Shown piece after piece: positions 7,692 through 16,015 of a stretch of DNA of 36,002 bases (position 1 is its first letter; each line of letters opens with the position of its first letter). The notes below the pieces were generated by a model. That model was given only the letters and a program-made list of their open reading frames with translations. It was not told the origin of the DNA and searched no databases. A program made the translations under genes and the position numbers. This DNA comes from Candidatus Acetothermia bacterium (lineage in GTDB: Bacteria > Bipolaricaulota > Bipolaricaulia > UBA7950 > UBA9294): assembly GCA_003545155.1 (NCBI GenBank), contig DQCH01000132.1:2011-38012 (forward strand), written 5' to 3'.

Positions 7692-8980
7692 TATCTCCTC
7701 CGTCCAAGAAGGCCCCCAGCCTTGGTCAAGCTTTCATAGTGACGCATGACAAGGTGAGCTTCGATCTGCATCAGGGTATCGATTCCAACGCCGACTACAA
7801 TCAGGAGTGACGTCCCCCCAATGAGGAACATCCCTCGAATCCCGCTTAACGCCGAGAAGATGTACGGCAACACGGCGACCGCAGCCAGGAAGAGCGCACC
7901 GATCAATAGCAGCCGATTCAGCACCCCCGAGATGTAGTCGGCCGTCGATTTCCCCGGTCGCACACCGGGTATGAACCCCCCCGACTCGCGCACGTTCTTT
8001 GCCACATCCTGCGGATCAAAGACGATCGAGCTGTAGAAGTAGGTGAAGAAGATAATAAGAATCACGTAGGCAAGAATATAGGGAAGGCTCCCATTTTGGA
8101 CGTAAGGTGTCAACCACGCTAGCCCTGGAGCCCACTGGGTTAGGGTCATCGGCATGGTGAGAAGAGCCGAGGCGAAGATGATTGGGATGACCCCACCCTG
8201 ATTCACACGGATCGGCAAGTGTGATGTATGCCCGCCATAGACACGGCGGCCGGAGGTTCTCTTGGCGTACTGGATCGCGATCTTCCGCTGTCCCTGTTGA
8301 ATCATGGTCACCCCAGCAACGACTATCACAAAAATAGCAAAGAACGCCAGCCCCCAGAAAGGGCTCACCGTGCCCGCGGAAATCTCGATGTAGGTCGATT
8401 GTAGCTGCGCAGGGAAACGGGAGAGGATACCGATCATGATGATCATGCTGATCCCATTCCCGATTCCGTTCTCAGTCATCCTCTCTCCGAGCCACATCAG
8501 AAAGATCGTCCCCGTGGTCAAAGTGAGAACCGAGGTAAGGTAGAACCAAAGTCCACCGCTTGACAAGCCCCAGTTGACAATCAACATGCTCATCGTTGCG
8601 CCCTGCACGGTCGCCAGGCCCAGGGTCGCCCAACGGGTATATGTGGTGATCTTCCGCCGCCCCTCGCGGCCCTGCTGCTGTAGCTCCTTCAGTTTTGGAA
8701 TGACAGCGGTGAGCAAGCTGAAGATAATCGAGGCGTTGATGTACGGCGTTACCCCAAGGGCAAACAGCGAGAATCGCTGTAACGCCCCGCCGGTGAACAT
8801 GTTCATAAAATCGAAGATTCCACCACCCTGCGTGGCAAAGAAGTTCTTAAGCGCTTCCGCATCGACACCAGGAACAGCGATATGGGTTCCCAAGCGAAAA
8901 ACAATGATCGCGCCGAGGGTAAATAATATTCTCTTGCGAAGCTCAGGAACCTTGAACAGGTGCGAGAATTTCTCCCACAT
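7691..8980 (-). CDS. secY: Protein translocase subunit SecY
   Basis: SecY forms the channel of the general secretion pathway in the inner membrane. The 429-residue protein begins with the cytosolic helix (LFKVPELRKRILFTLGAIIV) and shows about ten hydrophobic segments. Typical SecY signatures are FTGGALQRFSLFALGVTPYI near the plug/TM2 region, a basic cytosolic loop with KRTSGRRVYGGHTSHLPI, and VRESGGFIPGVRPGKST. The gene follows rplO by 2 bases, as in spc operons generally. Confidence 0.98.
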   Translation of the reverse strand: MWEKFSHLFKVPELRKRILFTLGAIIVFRLGTHIAVPGVDAEALKNFFATQGGGIFDFMNMFTGGALQRFSLFALGVTPYINASIIFSLLTAVIPKLKELQQQGREGRRKITTYTRWATLGLATVQGATMSMLIVNWGLSSGGLWFYLTSVLTLTTGTIFLMWLGERMTENGIGNGISMIIMIGILSRFPAQLQSTYIEISAGTVSPFWGLAFFAIFVIVVAGVTMIQQGQRKIAIQYAKRTSGRRVYGGHTSHLPIRVNQGGVIPIIFASALLTMPMTLTQWAPGLAWLTPYVQNGSLPYILAYVILIIFFTYFYSSIVFDPQDVAKNVRESGGFIPGVRPGKSTADYISGVLNRLLLIGALFLAAVAVLPYIFSALSGIRGMFLIGGTSLLIVVGVGIDTLMQIEAHLVMRHYESLTKAGGLLGRRR

Positions 8981-8982
8981 GC

Positions 8983-9429
8983 TCAGGCCACCTCAACCTT
9001 TCCACCCGCTTGCTCGATCTTCCGTCTGGCTGCATGTGTAAAGCGGTGTGCCCGCACCGTGAGAGGCTTACTCAACTCCCCCCTGCCTAGGACCTTCAAC
9101 CGCGCTTCACTTCCTTTGACAAGGTTCATTTCACGCAAGCGTTGAAGCGTCACCTCAGCCTGTGCCGGGAAACGGCTCTCGATAGCATCCAGGTTCACAC
9201 AGGCGTACTTAACACGTGCGTAATTATGAAAACCCCGTTTAGGAAAACGCATCCATATTGGGGTCTGTCCACCCTCGTAACCAAGCCGAACCCCACCACC
9301 GCTGCGGGAGTTTTGTCCCTTAGTTCCGCGACCGCTCTCGTGTCCGCCACGTCCAGATCCATAGCCACGCCCAACGCGCTTCCGCTTATGAACACTCCCT
9401 TTAGTAGGGCGAAGATCCTCAAGTTTCAT
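8983..9429 (-). CDS. rplO: 50S ribosomal protein L15
   Basis: L15 binds 23S rRNA and helps late 50S assembly. The chosen start ATG 9429 gives MKLEDLRPTKGSVHKRKRVG, the family N-terminus, and is preceded by GAGGAGGTCAAGG; a longer frame from 9459 is not needed. The glycine/arginine-rich segment (GRGYGSGRGGHESGRGTKG) and C-terminal HRFTHAARRKIEQAGG are typical. The protein is 148 residues. It overlaps rpsE by 11 bases; rpmD, which usually sits between them, is absent. Confidence 0.97.
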   Translation of the reverse strand: MKLEDLRPTKGSVHKRKRVGRGYGSGRGGHESGRGTKGQNSRSGGGVRLGYEGGQTPIWMRFPKRGFHNYARVKYACVNLDAIESRFPAQAEVTLQRLREMNLVKGSEARLKVLGRGELSKPLTVRAHRFTHAARRKIEQAGGKVEVA

Positions 9430-9922
9430 CCTTGACCTCCTCGCCCGCTTCGTCCTCATGCCCTCGAAGCGTCTTAACTTCGCTACGGCTACGCAATTGT
9501 GCCAAACCGTTTATCGCCGCTCGCGACAGGGTGAGAGGATTCGTCGTTCCCAAGGATTTAGTCAGAATATCCTTTACCCCGGTCAGCCGACAGATTGCCC
9601 CCACCGTCACCCCGGCGATGACTCCTGTACCGGCGTGAGCTGGCTTCAACAGGACCCTCCCCGCCTTGAACTTCCCAATCACTTCATGGGGAACCGTCCC
9701 TCCGTCCAGTTGAACTTCGATCAGGTTCTTTTTGGCGTCGCGGATCGCCTGGTGGATAGCGCGCGGGATCTCGGTCGTATTTCCCAAACCAACTCCGACT
9801 CGACCTTTGCGATCCCCGACGACTATCAGCACTCGAAACTTCAGATTTCGACCACCCTTGGTAACCTTGCTCACCCGTCTGATCTCTATGATCTCATTTT
9901 CAAACTCGTCGGTGGTGATCAA
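9419..9922 (-). CDS. rpsE: 30S ribosomal protein S5
   Basis: S5 lies near the mRNA entry site and influences decoding accuracy. The 167-residue protein has the double-stranded RNA-binding-like N-terminal domain (VSKVTKGGRNLKFRVLIVVGD, GLGNTTEIPRAIHQA) and the C-terminal domain with HAGTGVIAG and SLGTTNPLTLSRAAI. The start is TTG 9922, with GGAGG nine bases upstream. This TTG overlaps the rplR stop (TTGA), so translation is probably coupled. The C-terminal tail is acidic. Confidence 0.96.
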   Translation of the reverse strand: MITTDEFENEIIEIRRVSKVTKGGRNLKFRVLIVVGDRKGRVGVGLGNTTEIPRAIHQAIRDAKKNLIEVQLDGGTVPHEVIGKFKAGRVLLKPAHAGTGVIAGVTVGAICRLTGVKDILTKSLGTTNPLTLSRAAINGLAQLRSRSEVKTLRGHEDEAGEEVKDET

Positions 9923-10281
9923 AACCTTAACCCTCCCTTACGAGCTTCCTCAGCCAGAGCAGCAACCACACCGTGGTAAGGGTAGCCACCCCGATCGAAG
10001 ACAACCGTTTCAATGCCGCTTTTAAGCGCCCGCTTAGCCAAAAGCTCTCCTACCTTCTTTGCGGCGGGGATGTTGCATCCGTGCACCATCCCTTGCAACT
10101 CTTTATCAACCGTAGACGCCGACGCGAGAGTCTCGCCCGCCTCGTCGTCGATTAGCTGGGCGTAGACGTGGCAGAGGCTCTTGGTAACACACAGACGAGG
10201 ACGCTCCCCCGTCCCGTGGACTTTCTTGCGAAGCCGACGGTGGCGCTTGATGCGCTGTGCCTTCCTGTTAATCATCGCCAT
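9919..10281 (-). CDS. rplR: 50S ribosomal protein L18
   Basis: L18 binds 5S rRNA in the central protuberance. Typical L18 features are RHRRLRKKVHGTGERPRL near the N-terminus, CHVYAQLIDDEAGETLASAS in the middle, and TVVFDRGGYPYHGVVAALAE near the C-terminus. I chose ATG 10281 (120 residues), which is spaced eight bases from GGGAGAG. A GTG at 10290 overlapping the rplF stop would add three residues. Confidence 0.96.
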   Translation of the reverse strand: MAMINRKAQRIKRHRRLRKKVHGTGERPRLCVTKSLCHVYAQLIDDEAGETLASASTVDKELQGMVHGCNIPAAKKVGELLAKRALKSGIETVVFDRGGYPYHGVVAALAEEARKGGLRF

Positions 10282-10286
10282 CTCAT

Positions 10287-10847
10287 TCACTCTCCCAAGC
10301 CAGCGCCCTGGCCTCCAAGCTTACCGGCCTTGTGTAACACCTGTTCATCCTTGTACCTGATACCTTTCCCTTTATACGGCTCAGGCTTGCGCAACGCCCG
10401 AATCTCGGCAGCAACCTGCCCAACCTGCTGCTTGTTTGCCCCACGGAGGATGATCTCTCCGGGATTTGGAAGTTCGGCTTCCACGTGCTCGGGGAGCTCG
10501 TACTCTACCGGCTTTGAATAGCCAAGATCAAGGATGAGAGTCCTCCCCTGAAGTCTCGCCCGATATCCGAGCCCCTTTATCAACAGCGCTTTCTCCCAGC
10601 GCTGCGAGACGCCGTACACCATGTTGGCGAGAAGGCTGCGGTAAAGGCCGTGAAAGGCGCGGTACTGCTTCCCCTCATGCCGACGTTCCACTGAGGCGAT
10701 CCCATCAGCAACGGTGATCTCTACCACATCCGGGCGATAGGTCTGCACGAGGCGACCGTATTTCCCTTCCACCGCAATTGTCACCGGTCCGACCACGACC
10801 TTGACATCATCCGGAATTTTCACCGGGACCTTCCCGACCTTAGACAT
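10287..10847 (-). CDS. rplF: 50S ribosomal protein L6
   Basis: L6 sits near the sarcin-ricin loop and factor-binding site. The 186-residue protein has the two duplicated L6 domains, with VKIPDDVKVVVGPVTIAVEG at the N-terminal strand, KALLIKGLGYRARLQG at the domain junction, and the C-terminal signature RKPEPYKGKGIRY. It lies 11 bases after rpsH and 5 bases before rplR. Confidence 0.97.
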   Translation of the reverse strand: MSKVGKVPVKIPDDVKVVVGPVTIAVEGKYGRLVQTYRPDVVEITVADGIASVERRHEGKQYRAFHGLYRSLLANMVYGVSQRWEKALLIKGLGYRARLQGRTLILDLGYSKPVEYELPEHVEAELPNPGEIILRGANKQQVGQVAAEIRALRKPEPYKGKGIRYKDEQVLHKAGKLGGQGAGLGE

Positions 10848-10858
10848 CGCTTACCACC

Positions 10859-11266
10859 TTACAACACCTCACAGAGAACCTCGCCCCCGATCCCTCGCTC
10901 CTGAGCCTCACTCCCCAAGAGAACACCTTGGGAAGTGGAGAGGATACAGATCCCCATGCCACCCAAGGGCCGTGGGATTTCCTCCTTGCCAACATAGACA
11001 CGGCGAGAGGACTTGCTCACAAGCCTAATGTCGGTGATCGCCCGTTTCGCCTGACTCCGTTCTCCCTCATACTTAAGTTCAATACGAAGCACAGGCTGGG
11101 GCTCGCGAGGGAGCACCTCGTAGCCCATGATGTAGCCTTCCGCTTCTAGGATGCGCGCGATCGCCTCTTTCATATTCGAGTGTGGCATCAAGACCTCAGG
11201 GTGAAATTTCGCGCTCGCGTTTCGTATGCGCGTTAGCATATCGGCAATGGGGTGCGCTATCATCAT
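10859..11266 (-). CDS. rpsH: 30S ribosomal protein S8
   Basis: S8 is a primary 16S rRNA binder of the central domain and the translational repressor of spc operons in E. coli. The 135-residue protein starts IAHPIADMLTRIRNA after the initiator and ends with the family signature VYVGKEEIPRPLGGMGICIL and GIGGEVLCEVL. Two adjacent ATG codons (11266, 11263) are both plausible starts after GGAAGGAC. Gaps are 9 bases from rpsN and 11 to rplF. Confidence 0.96.
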   Translation of the reverse strand: MMIAHPIADMLTRIRNASAKFHPEVLMPHSNMKEAIARILEAEGYIMGYEVLPREPQPVLRIELKYEGERSQAKRAITDIRLVSKSSRRVYVGKEEIPRPLGGMGICILSTSQGVLLGSEAQERGIGGEVLCEVL

Positions 11267-11275
11267 CGTCCTTCC

Positions 11276-11461
11276 TTACCAGCTTGACTTCTTCACGCCG
11301 GGGATCTCCCCCTTGTGCGCGAGCTTGCGAAAGCAAAGTCGACAGATTCCAAAATCACGGATGTACCCGTGTGGGCGCCCACACAGGCTGCACCGATTGT
11401 ATGCCCTGACTGAATACTTTGGCTCCTTGTTGCTTTTTATGACCAGCGCCTTCTTTGCCAT
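11276..11461 (-). CDS. rpsN: 30S ribosomal protein S14, type Z (zinc-binding)
   Basis: This is the short 61-residue form of S14. Four cysteines C24, C27, C40 and C43 make a C-x2-C-x12-C-x2-C zinc site, typical of bacteria that use the ancestral zinc S14. S14 is in the 30S head. The C-terminus, KLAHKGEIPGVKKSSW, is the standard ending. The start ATG is preceded by GGGAGAGTGA and lies 11 bases after rplE. Confidence 0.97.
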   Translation of the reverse strand: MAKKALVIKSNKEPKYSVRAYNRCSLCGRPHGYIRDFGICRLCFRKLAHKGEIPGVKKSSW

Positions 11462-11472
11462 TCACTCTCCCC

Positions 11473-12006
11473 CTAATCCTTGAAAGGAAGTCCAAGCCCC
11501 TTTAACAGGGCGTATCCCTCTTGATCGCTCCTCGCGGTAGTAACAATCGTGATATCCATTCCCTGGGTTGCAGTGATCTCGTTGTATGAAATTTCCGGAA
11601 AGGCCAACTGCTCGCTTAACCCAAGTGAGTAGTTACCCCGGCCGTCAAACGAGGAGCTCGACAGGCCGCGGAAGTCACGGATCCCAGGAAGTACTGCGTT
11701 GAACAATTTGTTTAAGAATTCATACGCCCGGGCACGGCGCAACGTCACCTTGCATCCAACCGGTTCCCCGGCCGTAAGGTGGAAGTCGGAAATTGAGTAT
11801 CTCGCCTTTGTCACGATCGGCTTCTGCCCAGTGATCTTCGCCAGGTTCTTCACCGCACCCTCGAGCACTTTTGGATTGTCCGTATCTGAGATCCCCATAT
11901 TAATAATGACCTTCTCCACACGCGGGACTTGCATCACGTTCTTAAGGCGAAGCTCCTTCATCAACCGTGGAACAACCTCTGTTTTAAACTTTTCACGCAG
12001 TAACAT
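11473..12006 (-). CDS. rplE: 50S ribosomal protein L5
   Basis: L5 binds 5S rRNA and contacts P-site tRNA. The 177-residue protein shows MQVPRVEKVIINMGI near residue 26, then KPIVTKARYSISDFHLTAGEPVG, and a C-terminal GMDITIVTTARSDQEGYALL. Length and motifs are standard. ATG 12006 lies 2 bases after the rplX stop with only a weak ribosome site, so coupling to rplX is likely. Confidence 0.97.
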   Translation of the reverse strand: MLLREKFKTEVVPRLMKELRLKNVMQVPRVEKVIINMGISDTDNPKVLEGAVKNLAKITGQKPIVTKARYSISDFHLTAGEPVGCKVTLRRARAYEFLNKLFNAVLPGIRDFRGLSSSSFDGRGNYSLGLSEQLAFPEISYNEITATQGMDITIVTTARSDQEGYALLKGLGLPFKD

Positions 12007-12008
12007 CT

Positions 12009-12323
12009 CTATCTAAATATCTCCCCACACTGTTTGCAGCGACGCATCTTTTCGCCGTCCACCACCGTGAACCCGACCCGCGTCGGAATTCCACACTCAG
12101 GACAGACCGGCAGCACATTGGAAACGTGAATCGTCCCCTCACGCTTTATGATCCCCGGCTCACGTAGGCTCTGCGTCGCCCGCTGGTGCTTTGTGATCAT
12201 GTGCACATTCTCCACGATGATACGATTTCGCTCAGGGTAGACGACGAGCACCTTCCCAATCTTCCCACGGTCGTTTCCGGCAATCACCTTCACTCGGTCT
12301 CCCTTGCGCACCTTTCTCATCAT
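12009..12323 (-). CDS. rplX: 50S ribosomal protein L24 (with zinc-ribbon cysteines)
   Basis: L24 is an assembly initiator protein of the 50S. The 104-residue protein has the N-terminal KOW motif (VRKGDRVKVIAGNDRGKIGK) and the segment RIIVENVHMITKHQRA. Near the end it has CPEC (C74, C77) and CKQC (C96, C99), the four-cysteine ribbon seen in many bacterial L24 proteins. The start is one of two tandem ATGs after GGAGTGG. Confidence 0.97.
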   Translation of the reverse strand: MMRKVRKGDRVKVIAGNDRGKIGKVLVVYPERNRIIVENVHMITKHQRATQSLREPGIIKREGTIHVSNVLPVCPECGIPTRVGFTVVDGEKMRRCKQCGEIFR

Positions 12324-12331
12324 CCACTCCT

Positions 12332-12700
12332 TTACAGGACCTCAGGAGCGAGGGAGATAATCCGCAACATCCTCTTATCCCGCAGTTCGCGTGCCACCGG
12401 TCCGAACACACGTGTCCCAATCGGTTCACCCTGGTTGTTGATAAGAACGATTGCGTTATCATCGAATCGGATGTAGGTTCCATCTTTCCGGCGGTACGCA
12501 CTACGCGTACGGACGATGACCCCTTTCACGATCTGCCCCTTCTCAATGTCACTCGTAGGAAGGTGCTTGCGCACCGAACCAACTACGATATCCCCGATCT
12601 CGCCACGTCGCCGGTGCGACGGCCCCAGGACGTTGATGCAGCGGACCTGTTTCGCCCCAGAGTTATCCGCCACCCTAAGCATCGTCTGCATTTGAATCAC
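12332..12700 (-). CDS. rplN: 50S ribosomal protein L14
   Basis: L14 lies at the subunit interface and is the docking site of silencing factor RsfS. The 122-residue protein begins MIQMQTMLRVADNSGAKQV and contains GDIVVGSVRKHLPTSDIEKG and FDDNAIVLINNQGEPIGTR, all typical. The start is GTG 12700, 2 bases after the rpsQ stop, giving the family N-terminus MIQ. Confidence 0.97.
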   Translation of the reverse strand: MIQMQTMLRVADNSGAKQVRCINVLGPSHRRRGEIGDIVVGSVRKHLPTSDIEKGQIVKGVIVRTRSAYRRKDGTYIRFDDNAIVLINNQGEPIGTRVFGPVARELRDKRMLRIISLAPEVL

Positions 12701-12702
12701 GC

Positions 12703-12948
12703 CTAGGCCTCCGCTTTCTCAATGATTTCAACCAGTCTCCAGCGCTTGATCCGGCTGTAAGGGCGGGATTCCTCAATCTTCACTAAATCCCCTAGTCCCG
12801 CCGCCCCAACAGGATCATGTGCGTAAAACTTAAAATGTTTCCGGATATACTTGGGGTAGCGAGGATGGAGGCGACGTTCCTCAACCTTTACAACAATGGT
12901 CTTCTCCATGCGATCGCTCACCACCCGCCCGATCTTCACTTTCTTCAT
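12703..12948 (-). CDS. rpsQ: 30S ribosomal protein S17
   Basis: S17 is a small OB-fold protein binding 16S rRNA early in assembly. The 81-residue protein has GRVVSDRMEKTIVVKVEERR near the start and the characteristic YIRKHFKFYAHDP and VKIEESRPYSRIKRWRLVEI. The ATG overlaps the rpmC stop in an ATGA, showing coupling. Confidence 0.97.
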   Translation of the reverse strand: MKKVKIGRVVSDRMEKTIVVKVEERRLHPRYPKYIRKHFKFYAHDPVGAAGLGDLVKIEESRPYSRIKRWRLVEIIEKAEA

Positions 12949-13145
12949 CCTCTCGCCTCCCGCATCTTCTTGCGGGCAACCGTCATCACCCGGGCAATAT
13001 CCTTGCGAGTCTTTGCCAGTTCGGCTGTATTATCCAACTCTCCGCTCACCTTCTGGAAACGCAGATTGAACAGTTTCCTCTTAAGTTCCCTCCCCTTCTG
13101 TGTCAGTTCCTCTGCGGTCAACTCGCGCAGATTCTCGGCCTTCAT
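12945..13145 (-). CDS. rpmC: 50S ribosomal protein L29
   Basis: L29 lies at the peptide tunnel exit and, with L23, forms the docking site of signal recognition particle and trigger factor. The 66-residue all-helical protein reads MKAENLRELTAEELTQKGRE, then KRKLFNLRFQKVSGELDNTA, the family signature region. It overlaps rplP and rpsQ by four bases each. Confidence 0.96.
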   Translation of the reverse strand: MKAENLRELTAEELTQKGRELKRKLFNLRFQKVSGELDNTAELAKTRKDIARVMTVARKKMREARG

Positions 13146-13573
13146 ACCTCTCCTCCCAGCACACTCTTACGCTTCAGCCGAGTGGGAATGGGGAGTTTGT
13201 GGCTGACGAGTTCGTGCACCCTTTTGGCCTCCGCCTCACCGATCCCTGCGATCTCAAACAGGACCCGCCCTGTCTTTATAACTGCCACCCAGTGATCTAC
13301 CGGGCCCTTCCCTTTCCCCATGCGCGCTTCCGCAGGATGCTTCGTGATCGACTTGTCGGGGAAGATCCGAATCCAGATCTTAGAATCGCGGTGTGTCTGA
13401 CGGGCGATTGTCGTCCGACAGGCCTCGATCTGTTGACCGGTAATCCAAGCAGGGGCAAGGGCCTGAATTCCGTACTCACCAAACGCGATCTCGCTCCCCC
13501 GCGTCGCCTTTCCCTTCATCCGCCCGCGATGGAATTTCCTGTACTTTGTCCTTTTGGGGAAAAGAAGAGCCAT
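13142..13573 (-). CDS. rplP: 50S ribosomal protein L16
   Basis: L16 contacts the A-site tRNA elbow and helps organise the peptidyl-transferase region. The 143-residue protein has LFPKRTKYRKFHRGRMKGKA at the N-terminus, the basic loop EARMGKGKGPVDHWVAV, and GRVLFEIAG. It lies one base after rpsC and overlaps rpmC. Confidence 0.97.
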   Translation of the reverse strand: MALLFPKRTKYRKFHRGRMKGKATRGSEIAFGEYGIQALAPAWITGQQIEACRTTIARQTHRDSKIWIRIFPDKSITKHPAEARMGKGKGPVDHWVAVIKTGRVLFEIAGIGEAEAKRVHELVSHKLPIPTRLKRKSVLGGEV

Positions 13574-13574
13574 T

Positions 13575-14228
13575 CTATCTCACCTCATCTCGCTGCGCCA
13601 GCGGGGTACGCTCACCACGGAAGACCCACGCCTTGACCCCGATATTCCCATACTTTGTCCTTGCCTCAGTAAAACCGTAATCGATGTCCGCGCGGATCGT
13701 CTGCAGTGGAACCCGGCCCTGCATCATCGTGATCGACCGGGCGATCTCCGCACCGCCAAGTCGGCCACTCACCTTGATTTTCACCCCTTCAGCCCCCGCA
13801 CCCATCACACGTCGGATCACCTCTTTCATGGCACGGGCTGGCACAATGCGGCTCTCAATCTGCATCGCCACATCTTGTGAAACAAGCGTCGCCTCCAAGT
13901 CAGGTCGCTCGACCTCCTTAATCGACACTTTTACCTTCCTGCCGGTGAGACGTTCCAGTGCCGTCTGCAATCCCTCGATCTCGCTCCCTCCCCGGCCAAT
14001 GATGATCCCCGGCCGTGCCGAGCGAACAACTATCGATACACGATCCTCTTTGGACCGCTCGATGTTCACCTCTGCCACTGCGGCTCGGCGATACCGCTGG
14101 CCGATAAGGTCACGAATTCGCTTATCTTCGGCGATATACTCCGGAGCAAGTTTGGGGTTATACCAATTGGAGATCCATTTGCGAGTTACCCCTACCCGAA
14201 ATCCGATCGGATGCACCTTCTGCCCCAT
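13575..14228 (-). CDS. rpsC: 30S ribosomal protein S3
   Basis: S3 is a head protein at the mRNA entry tunnel with helicase-related function. The 217-residue protein begins MGQKVHPIGFRVGVTRKW. It holds a type II KH domain with IIIGRGGSEIEGL near residues 76-88, and the C-terminal signature GAEGVKIKVSGRLGGAEIAR. The ATG overlaps the rplV stop by one base. Confidence 0.98.
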   Translation of the reverse strand: MGQKVHPIGFRVGVTRKWISNWYNPKLAPEYIAEDKRIRDLIGQRYRRAAVAEVNIERSKEDRVSIVVRSARPGIIIGRGGSEIEGLQTALERLTGRKVKVSIKEVERPDLEATLVSQDVAMQIESRIVPARAMKEVIRRVMGAGAEGVKIKVSGRLGGAEIARSITMMQGRVPLQTIRADIDYGFTEARTKYGNIGVKAWVFRGERTPLAQRDEVR

Positions 14229-14572
14229 TATTCATCCCTCTTCTCGCCTACGACGATCGTGATGTTACTCGTCGGCCGGCGGATGATGTCAGCCCGCCCC
14301 ATCGCCCGAGGCCGCAAACGCCGCAAGCTACGGCCCATGTCGACAGTAGCGCGCAGTACAACCAGTCGATCGACATCGATGTCATAGTTATTCTCTGCAT
14401 TGGCGAGCGCTGACTCTAACGTTTTGCGGATTGGTCGCGCCGCCTTTCTATTGGATAACGAGACAATCTGTAGTGCTTCGTTGATCTCCTTGCCGCGAAT
14501 ACAGTCGATCACCAGCCGCGCCTTGCGAGGAGACACACGAATAAATTTCGTTACTGCACGCGCTTCCATCAT
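14228..14572 (-). CDS. rplV: 50S ribosomal protein L22
   Basis: L22 lines the nascent-peptide tunnel, and its long beta-hairpin forms part of the constriction. The 114-residue protein has KFIRVSPRKARLVIDCIRGK near the N-terminus and the hairpin-bearing C-terminal half with RPRAMGRADIIRRPTSNITI. Two tandem ATGs (14572, 14569) follow GGAAGAG. It lies 6 bases after rpsS. Confidence 0.97.
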   Translation of the reverse strand: MMEARAVTKFIRVSPRKARLVIDCIRGKEINEALQIVSLSNRKAARPIRKTLESALANAENNYDIDVDRLVVLRATVDMGRSLRRLRPRAMGRADIIRRPTSNITIVVGEKRDE

Positions 14573-14578
14573 CTCTTC

Positions 14579-14863
14579 CTAGGTCAGGCCCGAGGCCCGT
14601 TTCTTCTTCATCCCACCGTGGGCACGGAAGGTCCGCGTCGGCGCGAACTCCCCCAGTTTGTGCCCGACCATATTCTCAACAATGTAAACCGGCACGTGCA
14701 CCTTCCCATTGTGAACCCTGATCGTCAGCCCCACCATCTCCGGGGTGACCATAGAGGCCCGCGCCCACGTTTTAATCTCCTCCAGTTCTCCCCGCTTGGC
14801 CTTATGCACCTTCTTTAGAAGGCTCTCCTGCACGTACGGTCCTTTCTTCATCGATCTCGGCAT
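14579..14863 (-). CDS. rpsS: 30S ribosomal protein S19
   Basis: S19 pairs with S13 in the 30S head and forms inter-subunit bridges. The 94-residue protein has MPRSMKKGPYVQESLLKKV at the start, IKTWARASMVTPEMVGLTI in the middle, and the C-terminal signature MVGHKLGEFAPTRTFRAHGG. It lies 11 bases after rplB and 6 before rplV. Confidence 0.97.
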   Translation of the reverse strand: MPRSMKKGPYVQESLLKKVHKAKRGELEEIKTWARASMVTPEMVGLTIRVHNGKVHVPVYIVENMVGHKLGEFAPTRTFRAHGGMKKKRASGLT

Positions 14864-14874
14864 ACCGTGACTCC

Positions 14875-15711
14875 TTATCGTCTCCCCTTGCCAGCCCGGC
14901 GCACAATGAGGATGCTTGACCGCTTTCTCTTCTTCCGCGTGCGGCCGCCCTTGGCTAACTTTCCAGTCGGCGAAACCTGCGGCCGCCCGACACGGGCGCG
15001 CCCCTCTCCGCCACCATGCGGGTGGTCGACAGGGTTCATCGCTACACCGCGTACCTTAGGCTTGCGCCCCAGGTGGCGAATGCGCCCCGCCTTCCCATTT
15101 TTCACGTTCTTGTGGTCGGGGTTAGAGACCTCCCCGATCGTGGCTCGACACTCCGTGTCGAAGATCCGTACCTCACCGGAAGGCATACGCACGTGTGCCC
15201 GATCGCCCTCCTTGCCGATCAGCTTTGCCGACGTCCCGGCCGCGCGCGCAACTTTCCCCCCACTTCCAGGACTAAGCTCCAGGTTATGAATCACCGCTCC
15301 AAGCGGAATGCGGCGCAGGGGCATGGCGTTACCAACGCGGACCTCTGCAGTCTCCCCTGCTTCCACTCGCGCTCTAATCTGAAGCGCGATGGGCGCAAGG
15401 ATATACCGTTTTTCGCCATCGGCGTAGCTAAGAAGCGTGATCCACGCCGATCGGTTCGGATCGTACTCACGCGAGACGACTCGCGCTGGGATTCCATCCT
15501 TGGCGCGAGAGAAATCGATGGTCCGATAGCGACGCTTGTGCCCTCCACCGCGCCACCGCACCGTGGTCTTCCCCTGGAAGTTCCGTCCCCCTTTCTTGTG
15601 GATCGGTTGGAGGAGACTCTTCTCCGGTGCCACTGGCGTGAGTTCACTATAATCGGGGAGATCGGCGTGGCGACGCCCAGGCGATGTCGGCTTAAATCTC
15701 TTCAAAGACAT
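14875..15711 (-). CDS. rplB: 50S ribosomal protein L2
   Basis: L2 is needed for subunit association and supports the peptidyl-transferase centre. The 278-residue protein has YRTIDFSRAKDGIPARVVSR in the N-terminal OB-like domain, and the universally conserved C-terminal segment GVAMNPVDHPHGGGEGRA with the histidine implicated in peptidyl transfer, followed by a basic tail. ATG 15711 has GGGGGGATAGAT just upstream and lies 2 bases after rplW. Confidence 0.98.
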   Translation of the reverse strand: MSLKRFKPTSPGRRHADLPDYSELTPVAPEKSLLQPIHKKGGRNFQGKTTVRWRGGGHKRRYRTIDFSRAKDGIPARVVSREYDPNRSAWITLLSYADGEKRYILAPIALQIRARVEAGETAEVRVGNAMPLRRIPLGAVIHNLELSPGSGGKVARAAGTSAKLIGKEGDRAHVRMPSGEVRIFDTECRATIGEVSNPDHKNVKNGKAGRIRHLGRKPKVRGVAMNPVDHPHGGGEGRARVGRPQVSPTGKLAKGGRTRKKRKRSSILIVRRAGKGRR

Positions 15712-15713
15712 AT

Positions 15714-16013
15714 CTATCCCCCCATCACATCGATTCGGTCACCAGCGGCCAGTCGCACGATGGCCTTTCGCCACCGCGACGTCCGTCCGTGTAACTGGTT
15801 CAGTCGTTCTCGGCGAGGCTTGCCCTTCATATTCGCTGTCCAAACCTTTTCCACCTTTACCTTGAACAGCTCCTCGATCGCTTTCTTAATCTCGACCTTG
15901 TTCGCACCAAGGGCAACTCGAAACGCATATTTGTTATCTTCCATCTTCGCCCATGTCTCTTCGGTTAGAATCGGGGCAATGACAATATCCTCGGCATCCG
16001 CCAATTTCACCAC
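15714..16013 (-). CDS. rplW: 50S ribosomal protein L23
   Basis: L23 is the tunnel-exit docking site for trigger factor and SRP. The 99-residue protein shows IVIAPILTEETWAKMEDNKY near the N-terminus, FRVALGANKVEIKKAIEELF, then VWTANMKGKPRRERL, matching bacterial L23. The start is GTG 16013, in a GTGGTG context 2 bases after the rplD stop, preceded by AAAGG. Adjacent order rplD-rplW-rplB is canonical. Confidence 0.95.
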   Translation of the reverse strand: MVKLADAEDIVIAPILTEETWAKMEDNKYAFRVALGANKVEIKKAIEELFKVKVEKVWTANMKGKPRRERLNQLHGRTSRWRKAIVRLAAGDRIDVMGG

Positions 16014-16015
16014 AG

